From Cannabis sativa (Eukaryota > Streptophyta > Magnoliopsida > Rosales > Cannabaceae), in contig NC_083602.1 in assembly GCF_029168945.1 (NCBI RefSeq), positions 28,321,323 through 28,385,322 of the forward strand: 64,000 nt of DNA. Reading direction: 5' to 3'. The notes under the pieces are model-generated. The model was not told the DNA's origin. It did no database searches and was given only the letters and a program-made list of their open reading frames with translations. This document shows positions 24,501-38,146 of this stretch, piece by piece; within the stretch, counting starts at the first letter, position 1; each line of letters begins with the position of its first letter. The position numbers and the translations under genes were made by a program.

Positions 24501-24862
24501 ATTTCGCCATTACCAACTTTAACTTTCAACTCACCGGATTTCAAATAATTCCAATTCTCAAGCAATTGCAATGAACAACTTACATGGTTTGTAGACCCAG
24601 AATCAAGAATCCAAATGGATTTATCATTCTCTAACACACATGATTCGAAGACTAAAGCATTACTGCTTATTCGTTTGTGATTTGTTGTTCTTGATTGTAC
24701 AATTTGTTGTGAAGTATATCTTGAGGAAGTGGAATCACTTTCTCTTATCTTCTCAACTAAGCTTGAAGTAGTAGGATTTATGGAGTTATGAACTATTTGC
24801 TCTTCAGAGTGAACAATTCCCAGCTTACCTGCTTTCTGGAATTTAAAGTCCAACATGAGCAA
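21504..24862 (-). pseudogene. pol: Copia pol of element A: protease, integrase, RT, RNase H
   Basis: The order on the minus strand is diagnostic of Ty1/copia. Protease: WILDSGSTNHVS (about 24590). Integrase: zinc end HLRLGH...CESC, then catalytic Asp in HSDVYGP, Asp in RTDRGGEY and Glu in NGVAERRN (24170-23680). Reverse transcriptase: [30 protein letters not shown] and the active site LYVDD (23011-22400). RNase H: GYTDSDFQ, VEYIAAAEA, LCDNNGA (21960-21700). Lesions: a frame break near 24370-24300 between protease and integrase, TAG at 23603-23605 (CAG in element I), TGA at 23024-23026, and a 1-nt deletion near 21684 that shifts the last about 60 codons. All catalytic residues are still recognisable, so inactivation is fairly recent. 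Confidence 0.9.
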
Positions 24863-26157
24863 ATGTGAAGTATTACTCTGACAAGGAATTTATAACTTCA
24901 AGTTCAATTGCTAAGATATTAACTAGGAGTGGAATGGGAAGAGTGTTATTGGCACTACAACACATCAATAAAACAGAAGTAAGGTTTTGGTTCAAAATTC
25001 ATACACATGTTCAGAAAATAACAAATAATCACATATGTTATAAAAATACTAAATCTAACATAGTTTATTTTCCAAGGTTTCCAACATAATGAAATACAGT
25101 GTCCCGGTAGGCGAGAGTCAAAGATAACATTAGTTGAATAGAGTAGTCAACTCATCTAAAATTAAACATTTTAGCAACCTTTTATTCGATCAAAATGAGA
25201 ATCCAACGTTGTCCCAGTAGGCGAGAGTCAAGGTTATTCTCATTTTATGAGCTTCCACCATTGTTTCATGTTTTATGAGTTTATCTCTAAGTAGTCACCG
25301 TAGGGGAGAGTCTAATAGAGACGAAAACTCACAAAACACTTATCAAATGAAATCTTACGGTGTTAAAAGTGTTCAACGAATAACCATCCATAGGGGGACG
25401 AAGTCTAGCGTCTCGAGGTTATACTGAAAAAATTTAACTATTGTAAGACCAACAATGGAGATCGAATATCTTTTGATTAAAGCTCATTATTTAAAAAAAT
25501 ATGTATTTTATTTAATCATCTATTCCATATTATAATAATGAAAAATTACAAATTATAGTTGGTTTAAATAAAAAAATTAACTTTAATTAAATTTTAATTA
25601 TTATTTAAATTCGAAATATAAATTCGAATATAATGGAACAAATTTGAAAATATCTTGTTTAAGTTGTTTTTAGAAGAATCTAAAAAATCAACTTAAATAT
25701 CTTTCAAATTAGATTTAATTAAATTAAAATTAAGTTGTAACCACTTAATTTTGAAAATATTCCATTTTAAGTTAATATTTGAAAAAATATCAACTTAAAA
25801 AATATCTAAAGAATCTTAATAACCAATGCCTAAAATTCCTCAACTTAATTTTAAAATTTTAAATTGAAAAGATATTCAAATTTAAGCTGGTTACTTATAG
25901 ATAACTAAATATCAACTTAAATAGGAATATTTAATGAAAAATTTAAATTAAGCTTCAGAAAGAATCTAGATGGTTATAATTCTATATTTAATTAAATACA
26001 AGAAAATACATATAGTTTAGCTTAAAATATAAAATTCTTTAAACTATGGTTTTCTTAAATTAATTTCAAAATAAATGAAATTAATTATGTTGCCAATCAA
26101 TTTTATTAGGTTAAACTAATTTAATTAACCTAGTATAGTTATTCAAATCAGGCAAAT

Positions 26158-26322
26158 GGGCCTTCACAATTGGGGTAGTTTATGTGAGGGGGTGCTGGGT
26201 TCAGTATGTCGTACCCACTTCTATGGCTCCCAACACTCACACAAGGCCCAAAAGAGAGGAATTTAACCTTAAAATGAACAACTGTTATTAATTGAATAGG
26301 CCCGAAAAACTAAATGGGCCTA
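26158..26322 (-). other. Conserved two-hairpin leader block, element A copy
   Basis: Hairpin 1 is 26158-26249 (92 nt): GGGCCTT/AAGGCCC outer stem, TGTGAG/CTCACA, TGGGT/ACCCA core. Hairpin 2 is 26297-26322: TAGGCCC/GGGCCTA, perfect. Spacing is 48 nt. Confidence 0.72.
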
Positions 26323-27284
26323 AAGAAAATCTATCAAACACATATGGTCACACAGGCACACTTTGGATGGATCCTATCATGTTGCTAGGTCATACACAGA
26401 TGAAAGAAGATTGTAAATTTACCTGTTACAAATTATTTCCTTGACCAAGGGAGCCATGAGTTAAAATCAGATCATTGGATCTGCCAACAAGTTAACCATG
26501 ACTATTTGCAATCAAGCAATAATAGGTTTTAAAAACTTACAAACAAGCTAAAACATATACTCCTGCAACAAGGTTAGCTGGATAGTTGGATGTAGGATTT
26601 ATTTAATTTTTAAATAAATAATTTCGAATAAATAATAAAAAAAATTTATTTTCGAAAATTATAAAATAAAATTTAAAAATTCGAAATTAATAAAAAAAAA
26701 AATTAAAATTAAACCTACAATTTTGAAAAATTAGGTTTCAACCAACCTAAATATCATTTCAAAATTTGCTAACTACTTTTAAAAAATTAATGTTATTTTA
26801 TAAATAAAAATTAAATAAAAAATTAAAAAAGATAAATAAATATCTTTTTCAGATTTTAAATGTAATTTAAATAAATAAAATAACAAAATTTAAAAGTTAG
26901 CAAAATATCTTACATCTAAATTTAAATAAGGTCAAATTATTTTTTTAAAAAAAATTAATTTAAAAAATTTAATATCTGACCTTAAATTTAAAAATAAGAT
27001 AAGATATAATCAAATTTAAAAATAAGATAGGTAATTAAGCAAAAAAAAAAAATTAGATATTAATTACACTAATATCATGAATTAAATTTAAAAAATATTA
27101 ATTAAATTAATTATGATAATTAGAATTGAATTACGAATAGTAAATGTATAAATACTGAACTACACAAAAAATCAGAAGTTAAATCCATGAAAAAGCATGA
27201 AAAATTGAAGAAAAATGAAAAAATTGTGAGCTGTACGGACGGTATGCTGTGCATACTCGTCCGCGCGCGCGCACTAGGGAGCCT

Positions 27285-27355
27285 GCCGAGAAACCTCGGC
27301 GCTGGGAGGGATGCGCATGATTTCTGCGTACGGAGAGGGGTGTCTTCAGACACCC
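27285..27355 (-). other. GC-rich hairpin pair in leader of element A
   Basis: GCCGAG-AAAC-CTCGGC at 27285-27300 (shared with E) and GGGTGTC-TTCA-GACACCC at 27338-27355, in a GC island about 350-410 bp from the primer-binding site. Confidence 0.6.
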
Positions 27356-27697
27356 GTGCGTGTTGCTCGGACAAAATGCTGTCTGAACACGCGTGCGACC
27401 TAGGTGCACTCAGTTCCGTGCGCGCATGGGTTATGCAGCATCCTTATCTTTTTTCGAATCTTCAAAAAATCATAACTAATTCAAATTAAATCGAAATTAG
27501 GTTCTGTAAGAAAGTAACTTGCTTAATTTTTTCTATACTATCCATTAAAAATAATTTCAGAAACAGATATTCAATTATTTTTCACGAGAATTCACAAACA
27601 TCAATCAATCATCAAATAACACTCAATACAACATGATACCATCCAAAACATCAAACAATCGTTTTAAAGTCCAAATTTCTTGCAAGCAAATCAATTA

Positions 27698-27714
27698 CCA
27701 TGGCTCTGAGGCCA
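27698..27714 (-). other. Primer-binding site of element A
   Basis: Sense-strand TGGCCTCAGAGCCATGG, 2 nt inside the 5' LTR. It matches the tRNA-Met type TGGTATCAGAGC except at two positions. Element D has the identical site at 47241-47257. Confidence 0.75.
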
Positions 27715-27716
27715 GT

Positions 27717-29700
<1,984 letters not shown>

Positions 29701-29705
29701 GCATA

Positions 29706-31111
29706 TGATGGGAATGATAAGAAAATACTTTCTAAAAATGCTAAAGCTAAATAAGCACTTATATATGGTTTGGATTGAGATATATTTAAAAATATTGAAC
29801 GAGCCTCTACTGCTTTTGATATGTGGAAAATTCTTGAAGTTACTCATCAAGGAACTAGTGTTATGAAAGAGACTAAAATTCAAATTTATTCCACTCAATA
29901 TGAGAACTTTAAGATGAAAGTCGATGAAACCATTACTAACATGTAAACTCGCTTCACTACAATTACTAATGGTTTGAATTCTATTGGCAAGGTACTCACT
30001 CAGAAGGATATGGTGACCAAGATTTGGAGAAGTTTCACCAAGGCTTATCAAAGAAAAGTGGTAGCCATTCGAGAAGCCAAGGATCTCTCAACACTTCCCT
30101 TGGAAGAATTAATCAGTTCACTCATGAACCATGAAATTTCTATGAGTGCTCAAGAAGAAGAGGAAGTTGAGAATAAAAAGAAGACTATTACATTCAAGTT
30201 TTTCTCCTCCCATGCCATTCGTGAAGAAGATGAGGATAGCTTATGTAGTGACATGGAGGACTTAACACTCTTCTCCAAGAAATACAAAAAGTTCATGAAA
30301 TTCAAAACGAACTTTAGGAAGAAGCCACAAAGAGGGAGTGACTCAAAAGAAAGAAAGAGCAAAGATGATTCATGCTTTGAATTCAAGAAGCCCAGACACA
30401 TGAAAATGGATTGTCCAATGAGGAAGAAGAATAAATACAAAGGAAGGGCAATGTTGGTGGATTGGCTCAATCGTGATGAAGAGGACTCCGAAGATGAAGG
30501 AAAGAATGAAGTAGCAAACATGTGCATGATGACACTCGATGATGGGGTTAGAATTTCTAGCAAAAATGATTGTGGTAGTGAAAATGATGATGATAACTTA
30601 GATATGTCATATGATGAGTTCTCTAATTCATTTAATGAACTATTTGATGATTTTGGAAAATTGCTTGTTAAAAACCAAACTCTTAGAGAGAAGACCAACA
30701 TGCTTCTAAAAGAAATTGAGATTTTGAAAATAAATGAAAAAAGAACTTTTAGCTAAGTCTCAATGTGCTACATGTTCTTCATATAAGAAAGAAATTGTTG
30801 ATTTAAATGCTTATGTAAAAATCCTAAAGAATGACATATGTACTTTCACTAGAGGTAAAGAAGGTTATGATCTCATGTTAGGAAGCCAATCATGTGGTTT
30901 TTCAAGAAGTGCAATTGGTTATGATCCTAGTAGAAAACAAAAGTTCTTGAGAAACTTTTTTGTGAAATCATCTAGTCTACCTCACTTTACATGTACATAT
31001 TGTAACCAAGATGGTCATACTCTTTTCTATTGTCATGTGAAGAAATATGCATATATATGCAAGAATAATTGGGTACCAAAGGGTTCTAGAACTAACAAGA
31101 AAGGATCCTAA
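29706..31111 (+). pseudogene. gag: Element B gag, remainder with two zinc knuckles
   Basis: Continues gag after element A. Early stops at AK*AL, LD*DI and NM*TR are followed by a long open stretch (29974-30756) with the gag core (KIWRSFTKAYQRKVVAIREA, then KDLSTLPLEELISSLMNHEI). Zinc knuckle 1 reads CFEFKKPRHMKMDC: the second Cys is Phe, so it is broken. A single-base slip in the A-run near 30735-30741 moves the frame to 30734-31111. That frame carries LMLGSQSCGF and an intact knuckle 2, CTYCNQDGHTLFYC, then WVPK. Two knuckles and this C-terminal region are typical of Sireviruses. Confidence 0.85.
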
Positions 31112-31468
31112 GTTATGTGGGTACCAAAAGCTAATAAATGAACTTGTTATTGTAGGAATCAACAAGAAAGACCCAAAGCTTATGGTTCTTGGATAGTAGA
31201 TAATATACTTTTTATAAAAAGAAAATCGAAAGACATTATTATAATACAAATTTATGTTGATGATATTATCTTTGGTGCTACTAATGGTGCTCTTTGTGAA
31301 GAATTTTCTAAGTGTATGCATAGTGAGTTTGAGATGAGCATGATGGGAGATCTTAACTTTTTCCTTGGACATCAAATTAAGCAACAAAAGTATGGCATAT
31401 TCATAAGTCAAACCAAGTACATCAAAGGAGGCCACGTGTAAAGTCCATGAAAATCCCCATGAGCACAT
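31112..31468 (+). pseudogene. pol: Element B pol relic: protease start fused to RT by deletion
   Basis: WVPK recurs, then WFLDS (31183-31197) marks the protease active-site start. The sequence jumps directly to reverse transcriptase: IIIIQIYVDDIIFGATN (about 31235-31285, YVDD catalytic motif) and EFEMSMMGDLNFFLG. The rest of protease, all integrase and early RT are missing, implying an internal deletion of some 3 kb. The RT frame runs to SMKIPMST, where element C begins at 31469. Confidence 0.82.
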
Positions 31469-32546
31469 TGTTATACCCGAAATTTGGCTAGCACTTCAGA
31501 GGAGGCCACGTGTCAAACTGGGAAGAATACGAATCAACAAATGTAATGATAATTATATTTAGAAATGGAATAACTCATTAAATGTAGAATTGACAGAGTA
31601 TATTTACAACTCGCTGACTGTAAGGTCTTACATGAGATAAAGATATACAAACTGTTGCCTCGCACATTAACGAGAAACCATGCGACACTAAATGTGCAAG
31701 GCGAGGCATCAACCTCACTATGCATGAAGAGACGTAGACGGGACATGATGACTGTTAAGACACTCAGCGTATAATCACATTATACAAACTAAGTATAACA
31801 GTCGAGTAAATCTAAACAACTAATAGCAAGGCATCCATCTCGCTATAGGAAGACTCGCTCATGGTACCTTCACTAATCAACTCCAAACATCTTTCAATGA
31901 GATTCACAACTCCGTTGAGTCAGCTCTCTCATATAGAAGCTAACATTCAAATGATGTTGATTGCTGAAGTTCACCTTGTCACCAAGAACTGCGATTGTCA
32001 AACGGAGCGTTATGTCTTCAACCGCATAATTGACGAGGTTTACATTATCAACCTCAGAAAGACATGGAAAAAGTTCTAGCTCACTACCAGGGTTATTGTT
32101 GCTATGTTCCCAGGGAGACATCCCAGAACAATATGTGTTACAACATATTTAATACATGTTTACATTGACCCAGTAAAATGGGACCAATCACAGTTGTGTG
32201 ATTTTCAAATATTAACCGCATTTACTTTACGTGGGATGTAATCCAATCCCACGATTTTAGGGGATTGTTGTTATAAAATATCAGTCAAATCTGTAATTAA
32301 CTGCCCTCCTATCTAATTATACATAGGAGCAGTTTACATTGAAAAAGGGACAAAAAATTCATTAGAGAAAAAGCCCTAGAACTATATCAGAGATCTAATA
32401 AGATTGACTCGTGGACTATGCAGAATTTTAACTGCAAAACCACGTAAAAACCTCTGTGTTCTTATTTTTTCTATACTGCTTTTGTTTTCTGTGCAAATCT
32501 ATCACAATTTAGGCTCAAATATAGTTAACAAAAATTTGCGTTAACA
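31469..32546 (+). repeat. 5' LTR of element C
   Basis: TGTTATACCCGAAATTTGG... to GCGTTAACA, about 1078 bp, with TGTTA/TAACA termini. A TATA-like TTATAAAAT lies near 32271. The left flank CACAT (31464-31468) is the expected target duplication; its partner is lost. Confidence 0.75.
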
Positions 32547-32549
32547 ATT

Positions 32550-32568
32550 TGGTACTTTCATTGAGAGC
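32550..32568 (+). other. Putative primer-binding site of element C
   Basis: TGGTACTTTCATTGAGAGC, 3 nt after the LTR. Element H has TGGTGCTTTCATTGAGAGC at the same position. The tRNA species was not established. Confidence 0.6.
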
Positions 32569-32617
32569 CTTCGTGAAAAAAACCTCCTTATATACGTATA
32601 GAAAAACAATTTTCTCC

Positions 32618-34800
32618 ATGGCTGGCAACGGAGAAAACGTCAACACTCCTCATGAAGAAACCACTCGCTGTCCTGGAAAAGAGCCAATGGGCTCCCAGAG
32701 GCCTCCCGATTGACGATCTAAACTGACCACTTGTTCAAGGAGAACTCAACCTAACGTTGGCCCAAGCACGCAGACCACTCGTTCCAGGAGGATCCAACCT
32801 GAGGGTGGCCCACGTACACGAACCACACGTACAAGGAGAACCTATAATCTGGGAACAAGGTATGAAGAACATGAAATGAGCATTGGTAGAGCCCATCCCA
32901 GTCTAGTTGGTGAGGATGGCGCCTACGATCCAACAAGATATACGCCGATCGTTGAGTTGGAAAACAGCCAACTTAGACGCTGCCTGGAGGGGGCAAACCG
33001 GCAAAACATCGAGTTGGAACGTGAGACAGTCGCTGGCAGAGTGCCACAGGAGAATAATACCCAAGATCAACCTGACCCTAGAGTTAGAAGACCATGAGGC
33101 AGACCTCGCGGCTCTCAAACTAGGAGGGAAGAGACAGCTCAAGAGAACCCTCAGAACGCTCAGAAAGAACAACCTGGGGAAACTGAGGGTCCCCCTGACA
33201 ACGAGTAACATGGGGAAACTGAGGTTCCCTCTAAAAATGAACAGCCAAATGATCATCCAGAATTATCTCATAGAAATGAGAATAGGAGGCGACCAGAAAC
33301 CAGGGAACAGGAAATTCCTTGTGGAAACGAGGGAAATCATGGGACACAACCTAGAACACATAGGTCACCGGCGAGGAACCGCCAACATTCTTCCCAAACC
33401 CATAGGGAAGGGGCACGTACAAACCCTTGTGGGGGGCACACGATGAACCACACCCAAGGGAGAAGAACGGGGCGTGAAGAGGCGAGTGTCATCTCAAGGC
33501 GCACAAGAACCCACAACCAATCAATGCAAGGAGGAGAAAGTACTTGTCGCAACAATGATAAAGAAAGCACAGGCACGAGTAAGACTGCAAGTCACTTAAG
33601 GACGAGGTCCATAAGTAGGACACAGTCCGTGAGTAGAACGAGATCCATTAGCAATTATAACCAACCAGATCTGCGAGAACACTTGAACCAGAAAAAACCT
33701 GATATTCGCCAATAACTCGGTCCAAAGCAAGGGTATGCAATCCAATTGCGAATAGATGAGTTGGAGGATAAGTTCAGGAGGTATCAAGTCGGGGAGCAAG
33801 GAAAGCAATCTGGATATGACTCAGATGAAGAACTCGAGCCATACCATCCAGATATCATGAATACTCCGTTCCCCTAGGGATTTAAAAACCCCCACGTCTC
33901 GTCATATAATTGGACCACTGATCCAGTCTTGCATTTGAATACTTTCAACACTATAATGCAATGTTACAAACAATCTACGTTGTATTTTGATTACCACCTC
34001 ACTAGTTGGAGCAGCAAGCAGTTGGTTCAAAAAATTTACTCATCATTCCATCACTTCTTGGGAACAACTATCTATGGACTTCAAAAAGTAGTTCCAGGCC
34101 GCAAGGGATAGGTGACCCGAAGCGTCCTCACTCACCAACATAAAGCAACAACCAAGTGAGACGCTTAAGGCGTACTTAAGTCATTTTAGCGTGGCTGCTG
34201 TGAGAGTAAGAAATTTAGATGATGGTACCCAGCTAACTGTCCTTCAGGTAGGGATCACTACTGATCTCTCCACTACTGGAGGCAAACTGTGGGACGACCT
34301 ACAAGGTCGTCTAGTGAAAAACATCACCGAGTTCAACGAGAGGGCTCAGGTGTTTGTTCGAAAGAAGAAGCTCGAAAAGAGATGAACTTGTTAAAAACTG
34401 GCTCAGGAAGCAAACCCAGCATTGTTTCAACAAGTACTGTCTCGACCAAAGCTAATAATCCAGGGGCCTCTGGCTTAAAAAGGAAAGACGACTCTAAGGG
34501 GTCATCTAAAGACAAGAAGAAACAAAAGAAGCACGACAAGTACGTGCCAGTTTACACCATTTATACAGAGCTTAATTAAACTTGGGAGAATATCTACCTT
34601 GGGCATGAGCATAAGGTTGCATTCAGTAAACCTGAGCCCATGAGCACGCAAGGCATAAAAGAGATCCAACCAATTATTGTAAGTACCACAAAGACATCGG
34701 GCACACAGCAGATGAGTGTTGTTAGTTGAAAGATGAGATAGAGAGTCTCATCGTGCGAGGCCACTTCAAGCAATATGTGAAGAGGCAGGGCAATGGACAT
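32618..34800 (+). pseudogene. gag: Gag relic of element C
   Basis: Starts at ATG 32618 (MAGNGENVN), the same first residues as the gag frame of element J. The N-terminal part is basic and carries a 16-residue tandem repeat (32726-32860), followed by an Arg/Ser-rich disordered region (33450-33710). The core gag part (33900-34390) contains several stops. A metal-binding-like CKYHKDIGHTADEC lies at about 34679-34720, corresponding to the CRFHGDY segment of element H. Frameshifts and stops occur throughout. Confidence 0.75.
32726..32860 (+). repeat. 48-bp tandem repeat in gag of element C
   Basis: Two full units and one partial unit, 48 bp each, coding 16 residues of the type TTRSRRIQPEGGPRTR. 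In-frame and Arg-rich. Confidence 0.75.
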
Positions 34801-37037
34801 AACCAGCCCAATCCGCCCAACAACCCAAGAAACTAGGGATTACAACCTCCTCTTGTGGAAGGAGAGGGATATCCTGGTAACCTTGGGAGGGCCACATATT
34901 GCAGGAGAGAGCAATAACACCCAAAAGAGGTACGTGAAGGAAGTGAAGAACGAGCAGTCTGCATTTGCTCCAGAACCTTCTAAGAAAATAAAAACTAAAG
35001 AGCCTCCTATTATATTTTTGGAGGAAGATGAAAAGAACATGAGGTACCCTCACGTCGATCCATTGGTGATCACCGTTCATATCCCCAATAAGAGGATATA
35101 AAGGGTGTTGGTAGACAACGGGAGTTCAGTAAACTTCCTTTACATGGAAACACTGAAGAAGATGGGGCTCGAAAAAGCTAAATTGATACCTTACATGGTA
35201 AATCTTTTCGGATTTAGTGGCGATAGTGTTGCTAGTCAAGGAATAATTGAGCTTGCATTGACCTTGGGCGAAGCACCTTTGTCCACCACAATTATGCAAC
35301 ACTTTTTGGTTAGCAACCTGCCATCGGCTTACAATATACTGTTGGGTCGTCTAGGATTAATAAGACTAGGTGTAGTTAGTTCAATCAAGTACTTATCCTT
35401 GAAGTTTCAGACACTAGTGGGTGTGGGAGTAGTGCAAGGTGATCAGATGCTAGCTCGTGAATGCTATCGCATAGAGCTACATCACAGAAAAGCCGGTCAC
35501 CAGCTAATGGCAGTCTTGACAGAAGAAGGCGAGAAGAAGGATTAAGATCTTGATCCTCGGATTCATGATGAAAGAAACTTATTAAAACCAATTGAAGAAT
35601 TGGAAGAAGTTGTTCTGGACCCAAGAAATCCCACAAAGTGTGTTTACATTGGGAAGAACCTGGACGAATAATTGAAATAGCAGCTACTAAGTTTTTTAAG
35701 GGCGAACCCGGATCAGTTCGCCTGGAGCCATGGAGATATGATAGGGATTGACCCTAATATTATCTGCGATCATTTAAATGTCGATCCAAACTACCCAGCA
35801 AAGAGACAAAAGAGGAGACCCCTCGATTCCGAGAGACAAGGGGCACTCAAACCAAAAGTGGATAAGTTGTTATACGCGAGGTGTTTTATCCCTCGTGGAT
35901 AGCCAATCCTGTTCTTGTCCCAAAACCAAACGAAACTTGGAGAACTTGTATTGACTTCTCTGACATGAATAAGGCGTGCCCAAAGGATTGCTTTCCACTA
36001 CCCAGGATTGACCAGTTGGTGGATGCAACTGCTGGGCATGAGCTTATGTCATTCATGGATGCATATTCTAGATATAACCAGATAAAAATGCATGTCCCAA
36101 ATCAGGTGCATACGAGCTTCGTAACCAACATGGGACTTTACAGTTACAAGGTCATGCCGTTTGGGTTGAAGAATGCTGGGGCAACATATCAACGACTGGT
36201 GAATGAAATGTTTGCGAATTAGATTGGACGGAACATGGAGGTTTACGCCGATGATATGTTAGTAAAATCTATAAAAATTGGAAGTCATACAACGGACCTC
36301 GCAGAGTGCTTCGAAATATTAAGAAAGTACAATATGAATTTTAACCCGAAAAAGTGTTCCTTTGGAGTTTCCTCAGGAAAGTTTCTGGAATTCATAGTCA
36401 ACGCAAGGGGCATTTAAGCAAATCTTGAGAAAATCAAGGCTTTGATAGATACGCCATCACCAACCAAGCCTAAGAAAGTCCAAGCCTTAACAGGAAGAAT
36501 GGCAGTACTTAACATATTCATTTCGAAGTCAACTGATAAGTGTCTACTCTTTTTCAATGTATTGCGAGGAAACAAGAAATTTGAATGGATAGAGGAGTGT
36601 GAGGAGGCCTTTCAAAGCATTAAAAGACATTTGGTGACACCTCCAATTTTGGCAAAACCAGTAACTAGAGAAATATTTCTCCTCTATTTAGCTGTCTCAG
36701 AAGACGCGATTAGTGCAACAATAGTGCGAGAAGAGGGAAAGCACCAGAAACCTATTTAGTATGTCAGTAAAAGGTTACTAGGGGCAGAATCGAGGTATTC
36801 CCCTCTTGAAAAACTTTCCTTATGCCTAATCCACGCATCTCGCAAGTTACAGCCTTACTTCCAGGCACACCTAATTAAAGTGTTAACATATCAACCCTTG
36901 AGACAAGTTTTATCAAAACCAGTCGCTTCTGGAAGATTGATAAAATGGTCAATTGAACTGGGGCAGTTTGACATAACTCATCATCCTCGAACATCTATCA
37001 AGGGCCAAGCGTTGGAAGATTTCTTATTAGAAGGAAT
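34801..37037 (+). pseudogene. pol: Pol relic of element C: protease, RT, RNase H
   Basis: The protease motif [12 protein letters not shown] (about 35108) is the DNGSS form common in Tat elements. Reverse transcriptase follows: WRTCIDFSDMNKACPKD (35939), FMDAYSRYNQI, VMPFGLKNAGATYQ and the active site VYADDMLVKS (about 36235). RNase H: AVSEDAISATIV, ILAKPV, then YVSKRLLGAESRYS and LTYQPLRQVL (36690-36910). Stops at 35100, 36220, 36416 and 36757 and others inactivate it. The frame is cut after LLEGI by copia D at 37038 and resumes with TPEENL after it. Confidence 0.87.
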
Positions 37038-38146
37038 TGTTGGAATTTATTTTACCAGGATCTTAGATCTACTCACAAGTATGTTTATTAACATCCTAAA
37101 TATGAACTTTCTAAAACGATAAATTAAACACATATAAAGTTTAGGAAACCTTACATTGGGTGCAGCGGAATATAATGACTCCTTCCGTTCAGATATCTAG
37201 CCCTTGATTCCTTTCTGTAGCAGAGCATTATCAATATCTGAACCTGGATCTCTTACTCTGAATCTTTGATGCTGAATCTCCTTTGCTGATGATCTTTCTT
37301 CACGATCTTCCTCACTATGATTGAGGTATCACTTGATGTGTGTGGGCACTACTCATACACTAAGGATTTCGAAATTCTAAGGAAGAAGAGAGAGAGTGGT
37401 CAGCTAAAGATAGGGAGAGAGAAGGCTCAGTTTTTTCTGATTCAGAAAGTCTGAAGAAAAGTGTGTTTTTCCTGAAGCCTTCACTATCTATTTATAGCAT
37501 TCCACTAGGGTTAGATTTGAATTATATGGCATTAAAATAATGAAAAAATCAATTTAAAATGCTACAATAGGTGGCCGGCCATGCCTTTAATGGATTGGGC
37601 CTTGGGCTTTGCAATTTTGCAATTTTAACACCTTTTGTATCTGATTTTCTCAAAAATGCCAATTTCCTAATTCAATCATTTAAATGTCAATTCTAACTAT
37701 TTAATAACTATAAATAATTATTAAATAATATTGTCATTTATCATATTTATTAATTGAACCATACAAAGTATCATAATTAACAAATATGCCCCTATAAACT
37801 CTTTCTTTACAATTTCGCCCTTACTTAGTGAAAAATTCACAAATAGACATAGTCTAATTCGTGAATTATAATTGATTAATCAAAACCAATTACATGAGTC
37901 TTACAAGCAATATTATCTCAACTAGTGGGGGGACCATGGGTCTATATAACCGAGCTTCCAATAAGTAGATCAAGAATTTAGCACTAAAATTCACTAACTT
38001 ATTAATTCTTCGTTGAATCCACGCATAGAACTTAGAATTGCACTCTCAGTATATAGAATGCTCTATATGTTCCACCATATAGACACATCATTAGTTATCC
38101 ATTGTTATAATCCTAATGTGATCAATGATCCTCTATATGAATGATC
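37038..38146 (-). repeat. 3' LTR of element D, outer part
   Basis: TGTTGGAATTTATTTTACC... to ATGAATGATC. Nearly identical to 47260-48368. Continues at 40061 after the solo LTR. Confidence 0.93.

Larger units (their letters stand above)
24863..27697 (-). other. Leader of element A; gag absent
   Basis: Non-coding, AT-rich. It holds the motif array (25100-25475), the two-hairpin block (26158-26322) and a GC-rich island (about 27225-27435). Between protease and the array, where E has its gag, A has only about 240 bp of unrelated sequence (24863-25099). No UBN2 or zinc-knuckle remnant was found. Confidence 0.7.

Noticed and set aside
27187..27489. Plus and minus frames in the GC-rich island of the A leader
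   Set aside because: The island is open by composition only. The frames are not kept in E or D and no protein family is recognisable.
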